A DNA stretch of 33,624 nucleotides from Pelagibacteraceae bacterium (GTDB lineage Bacteria; Pseudomonadota; Alphaproteobacteria; HIMB59; GCA-002718135). This document shows, piece after piece, positions 7,793 to 16,650 of the stretch. The DNA is taken from the NCBI GenBank assembly GCA_018657885.1, contig JABHWG010000090.1:1-33624 (forward strand), written 5' to 3'. A model generated the notes under the pieces. It was not told the DNA's origin. It saw only the letters and a list, made by a program, of their open reading frames with translations, and did no database searches. The position numbers and the translations under genes were made by a program. The first letter of the stretch is position 1, and the number at the start of each line of letters is the position of its first letter.

Positions 7793-9602
7793 CTTCTTTT
7801 TTAATTGCCTCTTCCATTTCTAATAGCTCCAACCATCTAGCTTCTTTCTTAATCAAATCTGCTTCTAGGAAACTTAATTTTTCAGTGATTTCTTCAAATC
7901 TATCACTATTGCTAATATATAGATTTGAGTCTTTCAACTCATTTTTTATAGATGATATTTCTTCTTCAATTGATTTTATTTCCTGAGGAATAATTTCTAA
8001 TTCAAATTTAAATTTAAAAGATAATTTATCTATTTTTTTTACTTTATTAGTAACTTCTTTTTTCTTTACAGTTTTATTAATTACCAAATTACCTGATTGA
8101 TGATTTAGAAAATCACTATATCCACCTAAAAACATAGCTATTTTACCGTCACCCTCAAAAGATAAAATTTTATTTACTGTTTGATCTAAAAAATCCCTAT
8201 CATGGGAAACTATTAAAAGTGTACCTTTATAGTTTGAGAGCATTTCAGTGAGTAAATCCATTGTCTCTAGATCTAAGTCGTTAGTTGGCTCATCTAATAT
8301 AAGTCCAGTTTTAGGGTTTGCCAAAACTTTTGAAAGCAACAATCTATTTTGCTGCCCTCCCGATAAGGATAAGATAGTATCGTTTACTCTCTTGGGATCA
8401 AATTGAAAATCTTTTAAATAACTGCAAACATGTCTTTCTTTTCCTTGTACTGATAAATAATCACCTCCATTTGGAACTAATATTTCTTTTAGAGATTTGT
8501 TTGTATTCAAATCATTCCTTAATTGATCAAAATATGAAAATTCCAAATTTTTTTTTAATTTTATAGATCCACTTAAAGCCTCAAGCTCCCCTATTAAGGT
8601 TTTCAAAAAAGTTGTTTTACCTGTTCCATTTTTGCCAAGTAATCCGATGCGATCACCTTTTGTAATCTTGACAGAAATATCCTTTAGTATTTTGTTTTTT
8701 GAGTTTGGATAAGCAATAGAAGCTTTAAAAAATTCTGCAATAAATCGCGAATTATCAGATGCGGGCTTGATTGCCATAGTCTTGGTAGTTTTAATAGCTA
8801 ACCGGTATGATGATTCATCTTTTTCTAATTGGTCTTTTAGCTGCTTAGCCCTCTCCAATCTTTTTACATTTCGTTTAACTCTTGCTTTCACTCCTTTTTG
8901 AGCCCACTCTACTTCTAAATTTACGAACTGTTTTCTGTTTCTAAGTTCGCGAAACTCTTGATCCAATAACTCTGCAGACCATGTATCGAAATTTTTAAAT
9001 CCCCCTGGGCTTATTTTTAAATCCCCTCTATCTAACCAAAAGACCTTATTTGTAAAGTTACTTAGAAAGGTCCTGTCATGACTAACGCAAAGCATAACTC
9101 TATTTAAGCTTTTGAGATGTTGCTCCAACCACTGTATGCATTCTAAATCTAAATGATTGGTTGGCTCATCAAGTAAGATGATATCTGACTCTGGTATTAA
9201 ACTTTTTGCCAATGCTATTCTTCTTTTTTGACCGCCAGATAAATTTTTAATTTTTGCCGTTTTATTTAAATTTAAATTATCACAATAAATATCAATCTTA
9301 TATTTTTCATCATCATTTGCTATTACTTTACTCATTTCTTCTTCAGCAGATTTTGAAAAATCTAATTCAAAATGCTGAGTAAAATATGTTACTTTTAGTC
9401 CTGGATAATTCCAAAGCTCACCATTATCTATCTCCTGTGTACCCATTATTATTTTCATCAATGTAGTTTTACCAACTCCATTTTTGCCAACTAAAGCTAT
9501 TAAATTTCCTCGATGAATATTGAGATTTAACCCTTTGAAGATTTCTTTTTTACCAAACCTTACATCAACATCTCTCAAGGAGAAAATTAAATCACTTGGC
9601 AT
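7785..9602 (-). CDS. uup: ABC-F family ATPase (Uup-like)
   Basis: Two ABC domains with Walker A (GKNGVGKTTLMK; GKNGTGKTTFLK), signatures LSGGQKRRIALAKSL and LSGGQQNRLLLSKVL, no TM domain, C-terminal coiled-coil tail. Confidence 0.9.
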   Translation of the reverse strand: MPSDLIFSLRDVDVRFGKKEIFKGLNLNIHRGNLIALVGKNGVGKTTLMKIIMGTQEIDNGELWNYPGLKVTYFTQHFELDFSKSAEEEMSKVIANDDEKYKIDIYCDNLNLNKTAKIKNLSGGQKRRIALAKSLIPESDIILLDEPTNHLDLECIQWLEQHLKSLNRVMLCVSHDRTFLSNFTNKVFWLDRGDLKISPGGFKNFDTWSAELLDQEFRELRNRKQFVNLEVEWAQKGVKARVKRNVKRLERAKQLKDQLEKDESSYRLAIKTTKTMAIKPASDNSRFIAEFFKASIAYPNSKNKILKDISVKITKGDRIGLLGKNGTGKTTFLKTLIGELEALSGSIKLKKNLEFSYFDQLRNDLNTNKSLKEILVPNGGDYLSVQGKERHVCSYLKDFQFDPKRVNDTILSLSGGQQNRLLLSKVLANPKTGLILDEPTNDLDLETMDLLTEMLSNYKGTLLIVSHDRDFLDQTVNKILSFEGDGKIAMFLGGYSDFLNHQSGNLVINKTVKKKEVTNKVKKIDKLSFKFKFELEIIPQEIKSIEEEISSIKNELKDSNLYISNSDRFEEITEKLSFLEADLIKKEARWLELLEMEEAIKKEDE

Positions 9603-9603
9603 T

Positions 9604-9717
9604 TTATTTTAAATATAAGAAAATTAGGTCGAGCATACCTAATATAATAAATAAGATCATCATTCTTTTGATAGACCAAGATCCTTGAGGAAATAGAAAA
9701 TTAAAAAAAATTGTCAT
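9604..9717 (-). CDS. possible 37-aa small membrane protein immediately upstream of uup
   Basis: Manual translation: MTIFFNFLFPQGSWSIKRMMILFIILGMLDLIFLYLK*; one hydrophobic segment; stop lies 1 nt before the uup ATG (TAAAATG). Confidence 0.45.
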   Translation of the reverse strand: MTIFFNFLFPQGSWSIKRMMILFIILGMLDLIFLYLK

Positions 9718-9789
9718 ATAAAGATGTAGCTCTATACTATTTATTTATTCTTATTCCTATAGGGGTTTTTTTTTAAACATTTGTATGAA

Positions 9790-9819
9790 AATAAACGCAT
9801 TAATAATAATGCGTTTATT
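9790..9819 (-). terminator. rho-independent-type stem-loop after the 9839-10204 gene
   Basis: Perfect 13-bp stem AATAAACGCATTA-ATAA-TAATGCGTTTATT, 20 nt past the minus-strand stop; followed on that strand by a short TT tract. Confidence 0.65.
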
Positions 9820-9838
9820 AATAATATTAAAAAATAAA

Positions 9839-10204
9839 TTAATTTTTACTATAAAAATAAAAGCCTGCAGCAAATAAGCCTGTTAAGACAATGTTTACAT
9901 ATGCAGTTGCACCAGCAGCGGCACCTGTAATAATGTGAAATGCTATAATGACAACCCACAGTAGGCCACCCAGAGCCCAAAGCATTCCCATTGAATTTAG
10001 AGCATCCCCAACAATATCAGGAATTCTCCAAGACCAAATAGCTATAATTAAAAAAGTCATTCCCATAAACTGACCTAAAGTTATCAACTCAGGCGTTGGT
10101 GTCCAACCAGCTGACCCTAAGAAAGATGCTGTAAAAAATAATCCACCAATTGCATTTAAAATTCCTAAAACTGCATAACCCTTAAATATATTTCTTAAAT
10201 TCAT
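9839..10204 (-). CDS. hypothetical multi-TM membrane protein
   Basis: 121 aa with about four hydrophobic segments; no family recognised. Confidence 0.8.
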   Translation of the reverse strand: MNLRNIFKGYAVLGILNAIGGLFFTASFLGSAGWTPTPELITLGQFMGMTFLIIAIWSWRIPDIVGDALNSMGMLWALGGLLWVVIIAFHIITGAAAGATAYVNIVLTGLFAAGFYFYSKN

Positions 10205-10273
10205 AAATTCTCCTATTTAATGAAGATATTATTATAATTTTTACAAGATTCGTAATTCTTTATATCAACAGTG

Positions 10274-10957
10274 TTAATACTTTAATTTTTGAGACTTCAA
10301 AAACGCTTTTTTAAACTTTGAAAATGAAAAATCTTTAGATTTGCAAGAGTCTAGAATTACCTTTTCTTTTTTTTCAACAAATTTAATTGCATGTAATAAT
10401 TCATCTATTATGTCATCGGTAAAAGTGACAGCTCCATGAACATCTGCATGTATCAAGTCATTATCTTTAACCTCTAATCCCATAATGTTAACTTTAGAAC
10501 CAAATTCAATTAATGAAACCTCTGCATGACTTGGGCTTAAAGTTTTTGATAGAAATTGAAAATTTTTTGGAATTACATCTAAATCTCTTACAGATCCATT
10601 TGTTAATACACCCAAGCATCCTAAGCGATTATGAATATTTGCATTAACTTCACCCCAAAATGAACCTACTGGATTTTTTGATCTGTCCTGAATAACGGAT
10701 ATTTTTGGATAATCACCAGAATTAACATATTCATAATAATCTATTCTTATTGATGAACTCGTTTTCACATTATGTTTTAATGAACTTATTTTTGCAGTTT
10801 TGGCGTAACCAACCATAGGTTTAATTTTAGGATTCAGACAAAAAAATTTTTCTTTAGAATATCCTGTTAGTTTAAATTTTTGATCTATTAATTCTAATCC
10901 ATTGCAAATTGTAGGGGTGTCAAATTTTTTTAGTTTTAATAATTTATTATTTTTCAT
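10274..10957 (-). CDS. RraA-like / HMG-type aldolase family protein
   Basis: Core LGCLGVLTNGSVRDLDVIPKNFQFLSKTLSPSHAEV...VKDNDLIHADVHGAVTF matches the RraA-fold motif (G-x-R-D, D-x-x-x-x-D-x-x-G). Confidence 0.85.
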   Translation of the reverse strand: MKNNKLLKLKKFDTPTICNGLELIDQKFKLTGYSKEKFFCLNPKIKPMVGYAKTAKISSLKHNVKTSSSIRIDYYEYVNSGDYPKISVIQDRSKNPVGSFWGEVNANIHNRLGCLGVLTNGSVRDLDVIPKNFQFLSKTLSPSHAEVSLIEFGSKVNIMGLEVKDNDLIHADVHGAVTFTDDIIDELLHAIKFVEKKEKVILDSCKSKDFSFSKFKKAFLKSQKLKY

Positions 10958-11975
10958 TTAGCTTAACTTCCTTTCTCTGTCTATTTGATTGATATGAAGC
11001 AAATACTAAAGATAAGCTTTTGATATTATCAACTCCACTCGTATCATGAATTTTTTTTGTCCTAAGACATGAGATGAAATGATTATGAGTATTTGCAATA
11101 CTTTCTTGAATTTGATCCCATGGTTTTGATGTCCATTTTAGTTTCTTAGGATTAGCACTGTGTGATTTCTTTATTCCTTTTTTATGTACAGTAATCTTGT
11201 AATCATAATCTAGATCAATCGATCCGTTTGTATACTCAATATTAATTAATGTCTGAGCAAATCTATCTGGAGTTTTAATAGAAGAAATAGAAGCATCTAT
11301 AATGCTTACACTTGTATTTTGATGTCTTATCAAAGAAGTGAAAGCCGTCTCTCCTCTAAATTTTTTATTTGTATTTTGATTGACTGTATAAACACTATCT
11401 GCCTCTCCAAGAAAAAACCTACTTAAATCATACAAGTGTATACCTACGTCCAGTATAAGATATTCTTCAAGATCATAGAGATATGTTTGATTAGTATACC
11501 CGACTGGATTTGCATGACGAAAGGAAATTTTAGCGTAATGTGGATTTTTTAAATTATATTTTTTCTCTAACTTTTTAACTTCCATTAATGGGGTTTGCCA
11601 TCTGAAATTTTCATGCACCATTAAAGGTGTATTAGTATTTTGATAAAGTCTAACAATTTTTTTTGCATTTACTAAATTTTCTGCAAAAGGTTTTTGCATG
11701 GATGTGGGTACTTTTCTTTTTGATAAAATTTTTGCAATAGAGAGATGTGTCTCCATAGTTGTGACAACATCTACAAAGTCTAGATTTTCTTCATTTAATA
11801 AATCATCAATATTTGTGTAATGATTAGCTAGTTGAAATTTTTTTGAAAAATCTGATACTTTTTTTTTATCTAAGTCACATGCAGCTACTATTTCAACATT
11901 TTTAATCTCTTTCCATGCGTACATATGATTATGCGAAAAAAAACCACAGCCAATAATTGCACCTTTTAGTTTCAT
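10947..11975 (-). CDS. Gfo/Idh/MocA family oxidoreductase
   Basis: N-terminal Rossmann GAIIGCGFFSHNHMYAWKEIKNVEIVAACDLD; QKPFAENLVNAKKIV corresponds to the EKP motif. Confidence 0.93.
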   Translation of the reverse strand: MKLKGAIIGCGFFSHNHMYAWKEIKNVEIVAACDLDKKKVSDFSKKFQLANHYTNIDDLLNEENLDFVDVVTTMETHLSIAKILSKRKVPTSMQKPFAENLVNAKKIVRLYQNTNTPLMVHENFRWQTPLMEVKKLEKKYNLKNPHYAKISFRHANPVGYTNQTYLYDLEEYLILDVGIHLYDLSRFFLGEADSVYTVNQNTNKKFRGETAFTSLIRHQNTSVSIIDASISSIKTPDRFAQTLINIEYTNGSIDLDYDYKITVHKKGIKKSHSANPKKLKWTSKPWDQIQESIANTHNHFISCLRTKKIHDTSGVDNIKSLSLVFASYQSNRQRKEVKLNEK

Positions 11976-13804
11976 TACTTAACCTTAATTAATTTAATTT
12001 CATATGGTTCAAAAGAAAAATCATTACCAGAATCCTCAAAGTTAAAAAATGAAAAGTTATTATCATTTATTTTACTAAAATTACTTTCATTTAAATGGCT
12101 TTGTCGAGTTAGTAACTTCTCATCTAAAGTCATTACTTGTTGGTTTGTAGAGCTATTAGCTAATAAATAAAAAATTTCCTCATTCATTAAGAATTTTAAA
12201 CCAAATATTGATTTAATTTTTTTAGTTTTGAAAATTTTTGAATTCTTAAAGTAAAGTAATAGTTCATACAAATAGCAGAGAGGTCTTTTTTGGTTATCAT
12301 CAGTAAAAATACCATGAACTCCTTTCATAGATGCAAAGGTTACATACTCAGTATTTTTTGATATAATTTGAGAGAATACTGCAACACTCCAGCTCAAACT
12401 TAACAAACTGTCATGCCGTGGGTCATTTTCCGCCATTTCTAATCTTATTTTATTAAGATTATCTGCTAGTTTTTCTCCATAAGGATTAAAGTGCATTCCG
12501 AGAGTAATTGGACCAATGTGCACAGGGGTGTCATTAGAAAAAGTTTCAACTGTATTCATAATGTACTCTAAGGAATTTGGTGTGTCCAATACGCCGTAAT
12601 CACTCGCATCATGAACAATTGGAGTAAAAGAGAAATTAATTCCATCAAAATCACCATCGGGTCGTTTTCTATTAAGTTCTGTAAAATTAGTTACCATGCC
12701 TGAGAATATTCTTACTTGTGGAAAATAAGACTTAGCAGCTTTATAATATGCACTTAAGCTTGGTACTGTTGGCCATTCACCTGCGGGTTGAAAACTATTC
12801 AAATAAATTTTTGGGCAAACTAAAAGTTTATCAAGATACATAGGATTAAGTTCAATATATTCTTTAATATCACTCATGATTTTATTAATATTTTTTCTAT
12901 GATCTATGAGTGCAACTAAATATACCGGTTTATTAAATAAATTTTTGTTGGAATGGATGGGTTTTTCAAAATCTATGATGTGATATATAAAATCGACGTC
13001 AAAATTTTTATCAAAATCTGATTCATGATCAATTTTAATTCCTATTTTAGGCATTTGCAATTTTTGACTTAAATCATCTGATAAAAAATTATTATCTTCA
13101 GTGTTTAAAGAAGAGTTTAATTTATCACTTATGGATATTTCAATTTCTTGATGAAAGGCAGAATTAATATTTTCTTTATATGGAAAAGGATCTAATAACG
13201 ATCCACTATAAATTTTATAAGAAGCATCACCCCAATTTCGCTGATCTTCCATCTCAAAATGAATGCCACTAAATTTAATATTGAGATCAAGTGAGTTAAA
13301 CATCTGGTATGATAAATTATTAAATTTTACCATTGGTTGATTAGGAGAGATATTAAGAGGAAATTTTGATAATTCTGATGAGTTATCACTATTAATAATA
13401 TCTACTTTTTCTCCAACAACACCGTTCAAAGGCAAGAGTAAATTAAAACCAATTCTGTTAGTCCAAAAATCAGTTAAAAATTTCCCTTTAGCACTTAACT
13501 TGATAGAATGATCTTTAACAGTAAGAAGAATATTAACTTCTAATTGCTCATGATTGCCATACCTTAAATCAAATTCAAAATTTAAATTATGATCATTTTT
13601 ATAGTTTGATGTTTTAATTATTTCAGGGTTATAATTATTCCAATCTTTATCTCTTACTAAAAAAGAAATAAGTTTTAATATCTCAATATTCTTATATTTT
13701 ATATTTCTAAGAAATAAATTATCTTGAAGAATTGAGAAATTATTATTTTCAAATGTTTCAAATGTTTCATTTGATTGGAATCCTAAATGAGAAAACTTAA
13801 ACAT
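11975..13804 (-). CDS. ~600-aa protein resembling the D-apionate lactonase (ApnL) family; tentative
   Basis: Motif FSGIHFEMEDQRNWGDASYKIYSGSLLDPFPY resembles, from memory, the ApnL family; C-terminal half looks like a TIM-barrel glycosidase-like region. Confidence 0.55.
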   Translation of the reverse strand: MFKFSHLGFQSNETFETFENNNFSILQDNLFLRNIKYKNIEILKLISFLVRDKDWNNYNPEIIKTSNYKNDHNLNFEFDLRYGNHEQLEVNILLTVKDHSIKLSAKGKFLTDFWTNRIGFNLLLPLNGVVGEKVDIINSDNSSELSKFPLNISPNQPMVKFNNLSYQMFNSLDLNIKFSGIHFEMEDQRNWGDASYKIYSGSLLDPFPYKENINSAFHQEIEISISDKLNSSLNTEDNNFLSDDLSQKLQMPKIGIKIDHESDFDKNFDVDFIYHIIDFEKPIHSNKNLFNKPVYLVALIDHRKNINKIMSDIKEYIELNPMYLDKLLVCPKIYLNSFQPAGEWPTVPSLSAYYKAAKSYFPQVRIFSGMVTNFTELNRKRPDGDFDGINFSFTPIVHDASDYGVLDTPNSLEYIMNTVETFSNDTPVHIGPITLGMHFNPYGEKLADNLNKIRLEMAENDPRHDSLLSLSWSVAVFSQIISKNTEYVTFASMKGVHGIFTDDNQKRPLCYLYELLLYFKNSKIFKTKKIKSIFGLKFLMNEEIFYLLANSSTNQQVMTLDEKLLTRQSHLNESNFSKINDNNFSFFNFEDSGNDFSFEPYEIKLIKVK

Positions 13805-15056
13805 AGTTTATTGAGGTTGATTTTTTTGTGTTAAAAATGTTTTTTATTTTATTTTGTAATTTTGAATTATCACTATAATTTAATACACCTAACATAATTA
13901 TCTCCCGTTGCGCAAAGCTTCCTCCAAGGGACTGAAATGCATTATTAAATATTTCTTCATTAATAATTTCAGTACTTCTAAGACTTTTGATAATTGGAGA
14001 TAAGTATTTACTAGTACTTACTTTAAACCCAGTATTTTTGTAATTCAGCAATATGCCTTCTTCCATTTGTTTTAAGTGCTTTACATCATTAAAATATTTG
14101 TAAAAAAACACTAAATGATAGTCAATAAATGGAATCAGATACTGGTTACTATAATGTTCCGCTAATGGCTTTAATTTTATCATTCTTTTCTCAACATCAA
14201 TTCCCTGGTAATGCAATCGAAGAAGTAATGAGCTTGTATTACAAAAATCTAGATAGAATTCATCTTCACTAAAAATAAAGTTGTCAAACATTTCAAGACA
14301 TATAGTAAATTCCCTTTTATAAAAATGCATAAGCGCTTGATGCCACCAAATGTGACGTTTTATGCTTCCGAAGTTTGTCCAATTTATTGAAGCAAAATCT
14401 TTATTATTATCTAGATCTGAAGATAGATCATTATCTTGTACATGTAATAATGCATGCCAACTCCACAGATCTTTTTTAGATAACTCTAAAGACTCATTTG
14501 CTAAATCTTTAGCAACTAATAATTCATTATTTTCTTCATAAGCAAAACTCGTCATACCTAAAATTAAATTATAAAGTGGGTCTTCTTTTGACCAGTTACT
14601 TAAAATTTCTTGATGTGTTTTAAGAAAATTGGAGTCTATCCCAATGAATATACTATTAAAATGTAAAAGTCTGATTGCCATTATATCTTTTGAGTAATTA
14701 GATATTATATTTTTTAAACTCTTAATAACTTCATGCAAATCACCTTTGAGCCAAGCAGAAATTGTTATTAGATATTTTTTAAAATGATCATTCACATCAT
14801 CTATATTTATCTTGTTAAATAAATTTTGAGCTATTGATAGCTTATGTTTATCTCTTGAAAGTAAAATTAAAACAATTTTAAGAAGTTTTGGCGCGTTAAA
14901 TTTAGGATTTTTTTTTATTAATAATTCACATTGATCTATACTGTCTTTCTTAAAAAATAAATATGAATTCAAGGCATTTAAAAAATTAACTTTATCTTCA
15001 TCATTTGAATAATCTATCCACTCAATATGAAGTTTTTCAAAGTCAGTCATCGTCAC
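13797..15056 (-). CDS. TPR-repeat protein resembling the TTC38 family
   Basis: SWHALLHVQDND...HIWWHQALMHFYKREF and C-terminal SLGGSFAQREIIMLGVLNY resemble TTC38 motifs; helical repeat composition throughout. Confidence 0.7.
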   Translation of the reverse strand: MTMTDFEKLHIEWIDYSNDEDKVNFLNALNSYLFFKKDSIDQCELLIKKNPKFNAPKLLKIVLILLSRDKHKLSIAQNLFNKINIDDVNDHFKKYLITISAWLKGDLHEVIKSLKNIISNYSKDIMAIRLLHFNSIFIGIDSNFLKTHQEILSNWSKEDPLYNLILGMTSFAYEENNELLVAKDLANESLELSKKDLWSWHALLHVQDNDLSSDLDNNKDFASINWTNFGSIKRHIWWHQALMHFYKREFTICLEMFDNFIFSEDEFYLDFCNTSSLLLRLHYQGIDVEKRMIKLKPLAEHYSNQYLIPFIDYHLVFFYKYFNDVKHLKQMEEGILLNYKNTGFKVSTSKYLSPIIKSLRSTEIINEEIFNNAFQSLGGSFAQREIIMLGVLNYSDNSKLQNKIKNIFNTKKSTSINYV

Positions 15057-15105
15057 ATCTTATATAATAAAAGTCTGTATAGTAAAGAAAACTACATTTA
15101 TTTTA

Positions 15106-15579
15106 TTATTTATTTTTCTTGCGATATAAATAAGGTTCAATGAATTTACTTTTCCAAATACCTAATTTATTTTCACGAGCAAATTTTTCATCATTCACAT
15201 AGTCAGTAGAATAATACCTATAAGCAATTGCCCAACCATTTTTAACCATCCATTGATTAATATTAATGCTATTAACAGTGCATATTGCAATATATCTATT
15301 ATAAATATCAACATCATTTATTAAACATTGCACATCCTGTGAATTGATTAGTTTTTTTAATTCTTGTGTAGATTGTCTACCACAATACCAATCCTGTAAA
15401 TCAATTGTGCATATTTGCTTTCTTTCAGGAGCATCAATTCCATGTAATCTTATTTTATTATTTTTAATATGAATTGTGTCACCATCAATAATTCTAGACT
15501 TACCAATAATTGTTTTTGCTAGAGCAAAACTACTTACAAATAATGAAACAAATAAAAAAATATAAAAAACTTTATTCAC
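15106..15579 (-). CDS. thermonuclease (SNase-like) family protein, secreted, GTG start
   Basis: Signal peptide then SRIIDGDTIHIKNNKIRLHGIDAPERKQ...WYCGRQSTQELKKLI...NRYIAICTV; SNase core motifs. Confidence 0.92.
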   Translation of the reverse strand: MNKVFYIFLFVSLFVSSFALAKTIIGKSRIIDGDTIHIKNNKIRLHGIDAPERKQICTIDLQDWYCGRQSTQELKKLINSQDVQCLINDVDIYNRYIAICTVNSININQWMVKNGWAIAYRYYSTDYVNDEKFARENKLGIWKSKFIEPYLYRKKNK

Positions 15580-15688
15580 AATCTAACTATACCATCAGCT
15601 ATCCAAAAGTTTCCAATAATTTTTGGAGTCATTGATACACTTGTAAGATTGAGTGTTACCTTACTCTATGTTAAGAGGGGTTATTAAA

Positions 15689-15763
15689 GCCGCAGTAACT
15701 CAGGGGTAGAGTAATTCATTGGTAATGAATAAGCCGGCGGTTCGATTCCGCCCTGTGGCACCA
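15689..15763 (+). tRNA. tRNA-Thr (anticodon GGT), CCA encoded
   Basis: Manual cloverleaf: acceptor GCCGCAG/CTGTGGC, D stem ACTC/GAGT, anticodon stem ATTCA/TGAAT with loop TTGGTAA, T stem GGCGG/CCGCC with loop TTCGATT, A + CCA. Confidence 0.95.
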
Positions 15764-15770
15764 TATATTA

Positions 15771-16139
15771 TTGAAATACTTATTGTTTATACTTTTATTT
15801 ATAAGTTTTGAAACTATGGCAAGACAAATATCAGAATTGGTTTAGAAAAAAAGATTACTTATTATTTACTATGAAAAAGAAGGTGATGAATTAATATCTA
15901 AAAGTCTAAATTTTATATCTAATAATACATGTGAAATAGATGATAGATGTTTAGAATTAATTTTTTTTAAGAAACTTAAAAATAAAAACTTTGATAAACC
16001 AAAATATGTTAATGAATATGGTATTTGGTTATTAGGTTATGATGGAGGGGTGAAGGATTTTAGTTCTGATAGCTCAATTTTGTTAAGACTTTTTTCACTG
16101 ATTGACTCAATGCCTATGCGCAAAAATGAAAATAAATAA
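15771..16139 (+). pseudogene. DUF4174-like secreted protein gene interrupted by an in-frame TAG (15843-15845)
   Basis: Frame from TTG at 15771: MKYLLFILLFISFETMARQISELV*KKRLLIIYYEKEGDELISKSLNFISNNTCEIDDRCLELIFFKKLKNKNFDKPKYVNEYGIWLLGYDGGVKDFSSDSSILLRLFSLIDSMPMRKNENK*. Signal peptide, plus GYDGGVK...LFSLIDSMPMR tail typical of DUF4174; no usable start after the TAG. Confidence 0.65.
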
Positions 16140-16146
16140 TTGTTAA

Positions 16147-16170
16147 AAAGTGTGACAATTGTCACACTTT
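16147..16170. terminator. bidirectional rho-independent-type terminator
   Basis: 24-bp perfect palindrome AAAGTGTGACAATTGTCACACTTT between the convergent genes 15771-16139 (+) and 16184-16585 (-), followed by a T-rich stretch (TCTTTT). Confidence 0.75.
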
Positions 16171-16183
16171 CTTTTAAAATTAA

Positions 16184-16585
16184 TTAAAGAGTAAAATACC
16201 TTATTAAGATTACAACCATTGGAATTAGTGGCCTTATAACATTTTTGATTTCATGAGGATTACCATCATGGGTTGGCAAAATATTCATTGTTAATGAAAG
16301 ATTATAAAGAAAAGCTAAAACAGTGAAAATAAATAAAGCTCCAAATACTTCATTGGCCGATGTTACCCCTCCAACCTGAAACAAAGCTGCTGCTGCCATT
16401 AAAACTAATCCCATCATTAAAAAACCTAATGGTCTACCCATATATGTAGCCTGAATATTTTCGTATCCAATACTTTTTTGAACAAAACCTTTATTAAATG
16501 CAAAGTTCAAACCAAAGAAACCCCCAAATAAAATTAAAAATACATGACATAAAAAAGGTATCATGCCCCCTGCTGTCTCAATCAT
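16184..16585 (-). CDS. hypothetical multi-TM membrane protein
   Basis: 133 aa with several hydrophobic segments; no family recognised. Confidence 0.8.
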   Translation of the reverse strand: MIETAGGMIPFLCHVFLILFGGFFGLNFAFNKGFVQKSIGYENIQATYMGRPLGFLMMGLVLMAAAALFQVGGVTSANEVFGALFIFTVLAFLYNLSLTMNILPTHDGNPHEIKNVIRPLIPMVVILIRYFTL

Positions 16586-16650
16586 AAAAAACTCCTATAT
16601 TTAATAATTATTTAATATCATTAAATTTTAAGATTCTCGATATTTTTAAA

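Noticed and set aside
7632-7823. Plus-strand ORF 7632-7823 (63 aa)
   Set aside because: Antisense to a more convincing minus-strand 56-aa TM protein with overlapping start and stop; no plausible fold.
13744-13775. Short tandem repeat TTTCAAATG TTTCAAATG TTTCATTTG
   Set aside because: Only about two and a half 9-nt units inside a coding region (ETFETFE); no sign of a larger repeat array.
15689-16139. tRNA-Thr as an integration site for a mobile element
   Set aside because: No integrase and no repeated copy of the tRNA 3' end seen in the window; the flanking gene is a DUF4174-like host-type gene.
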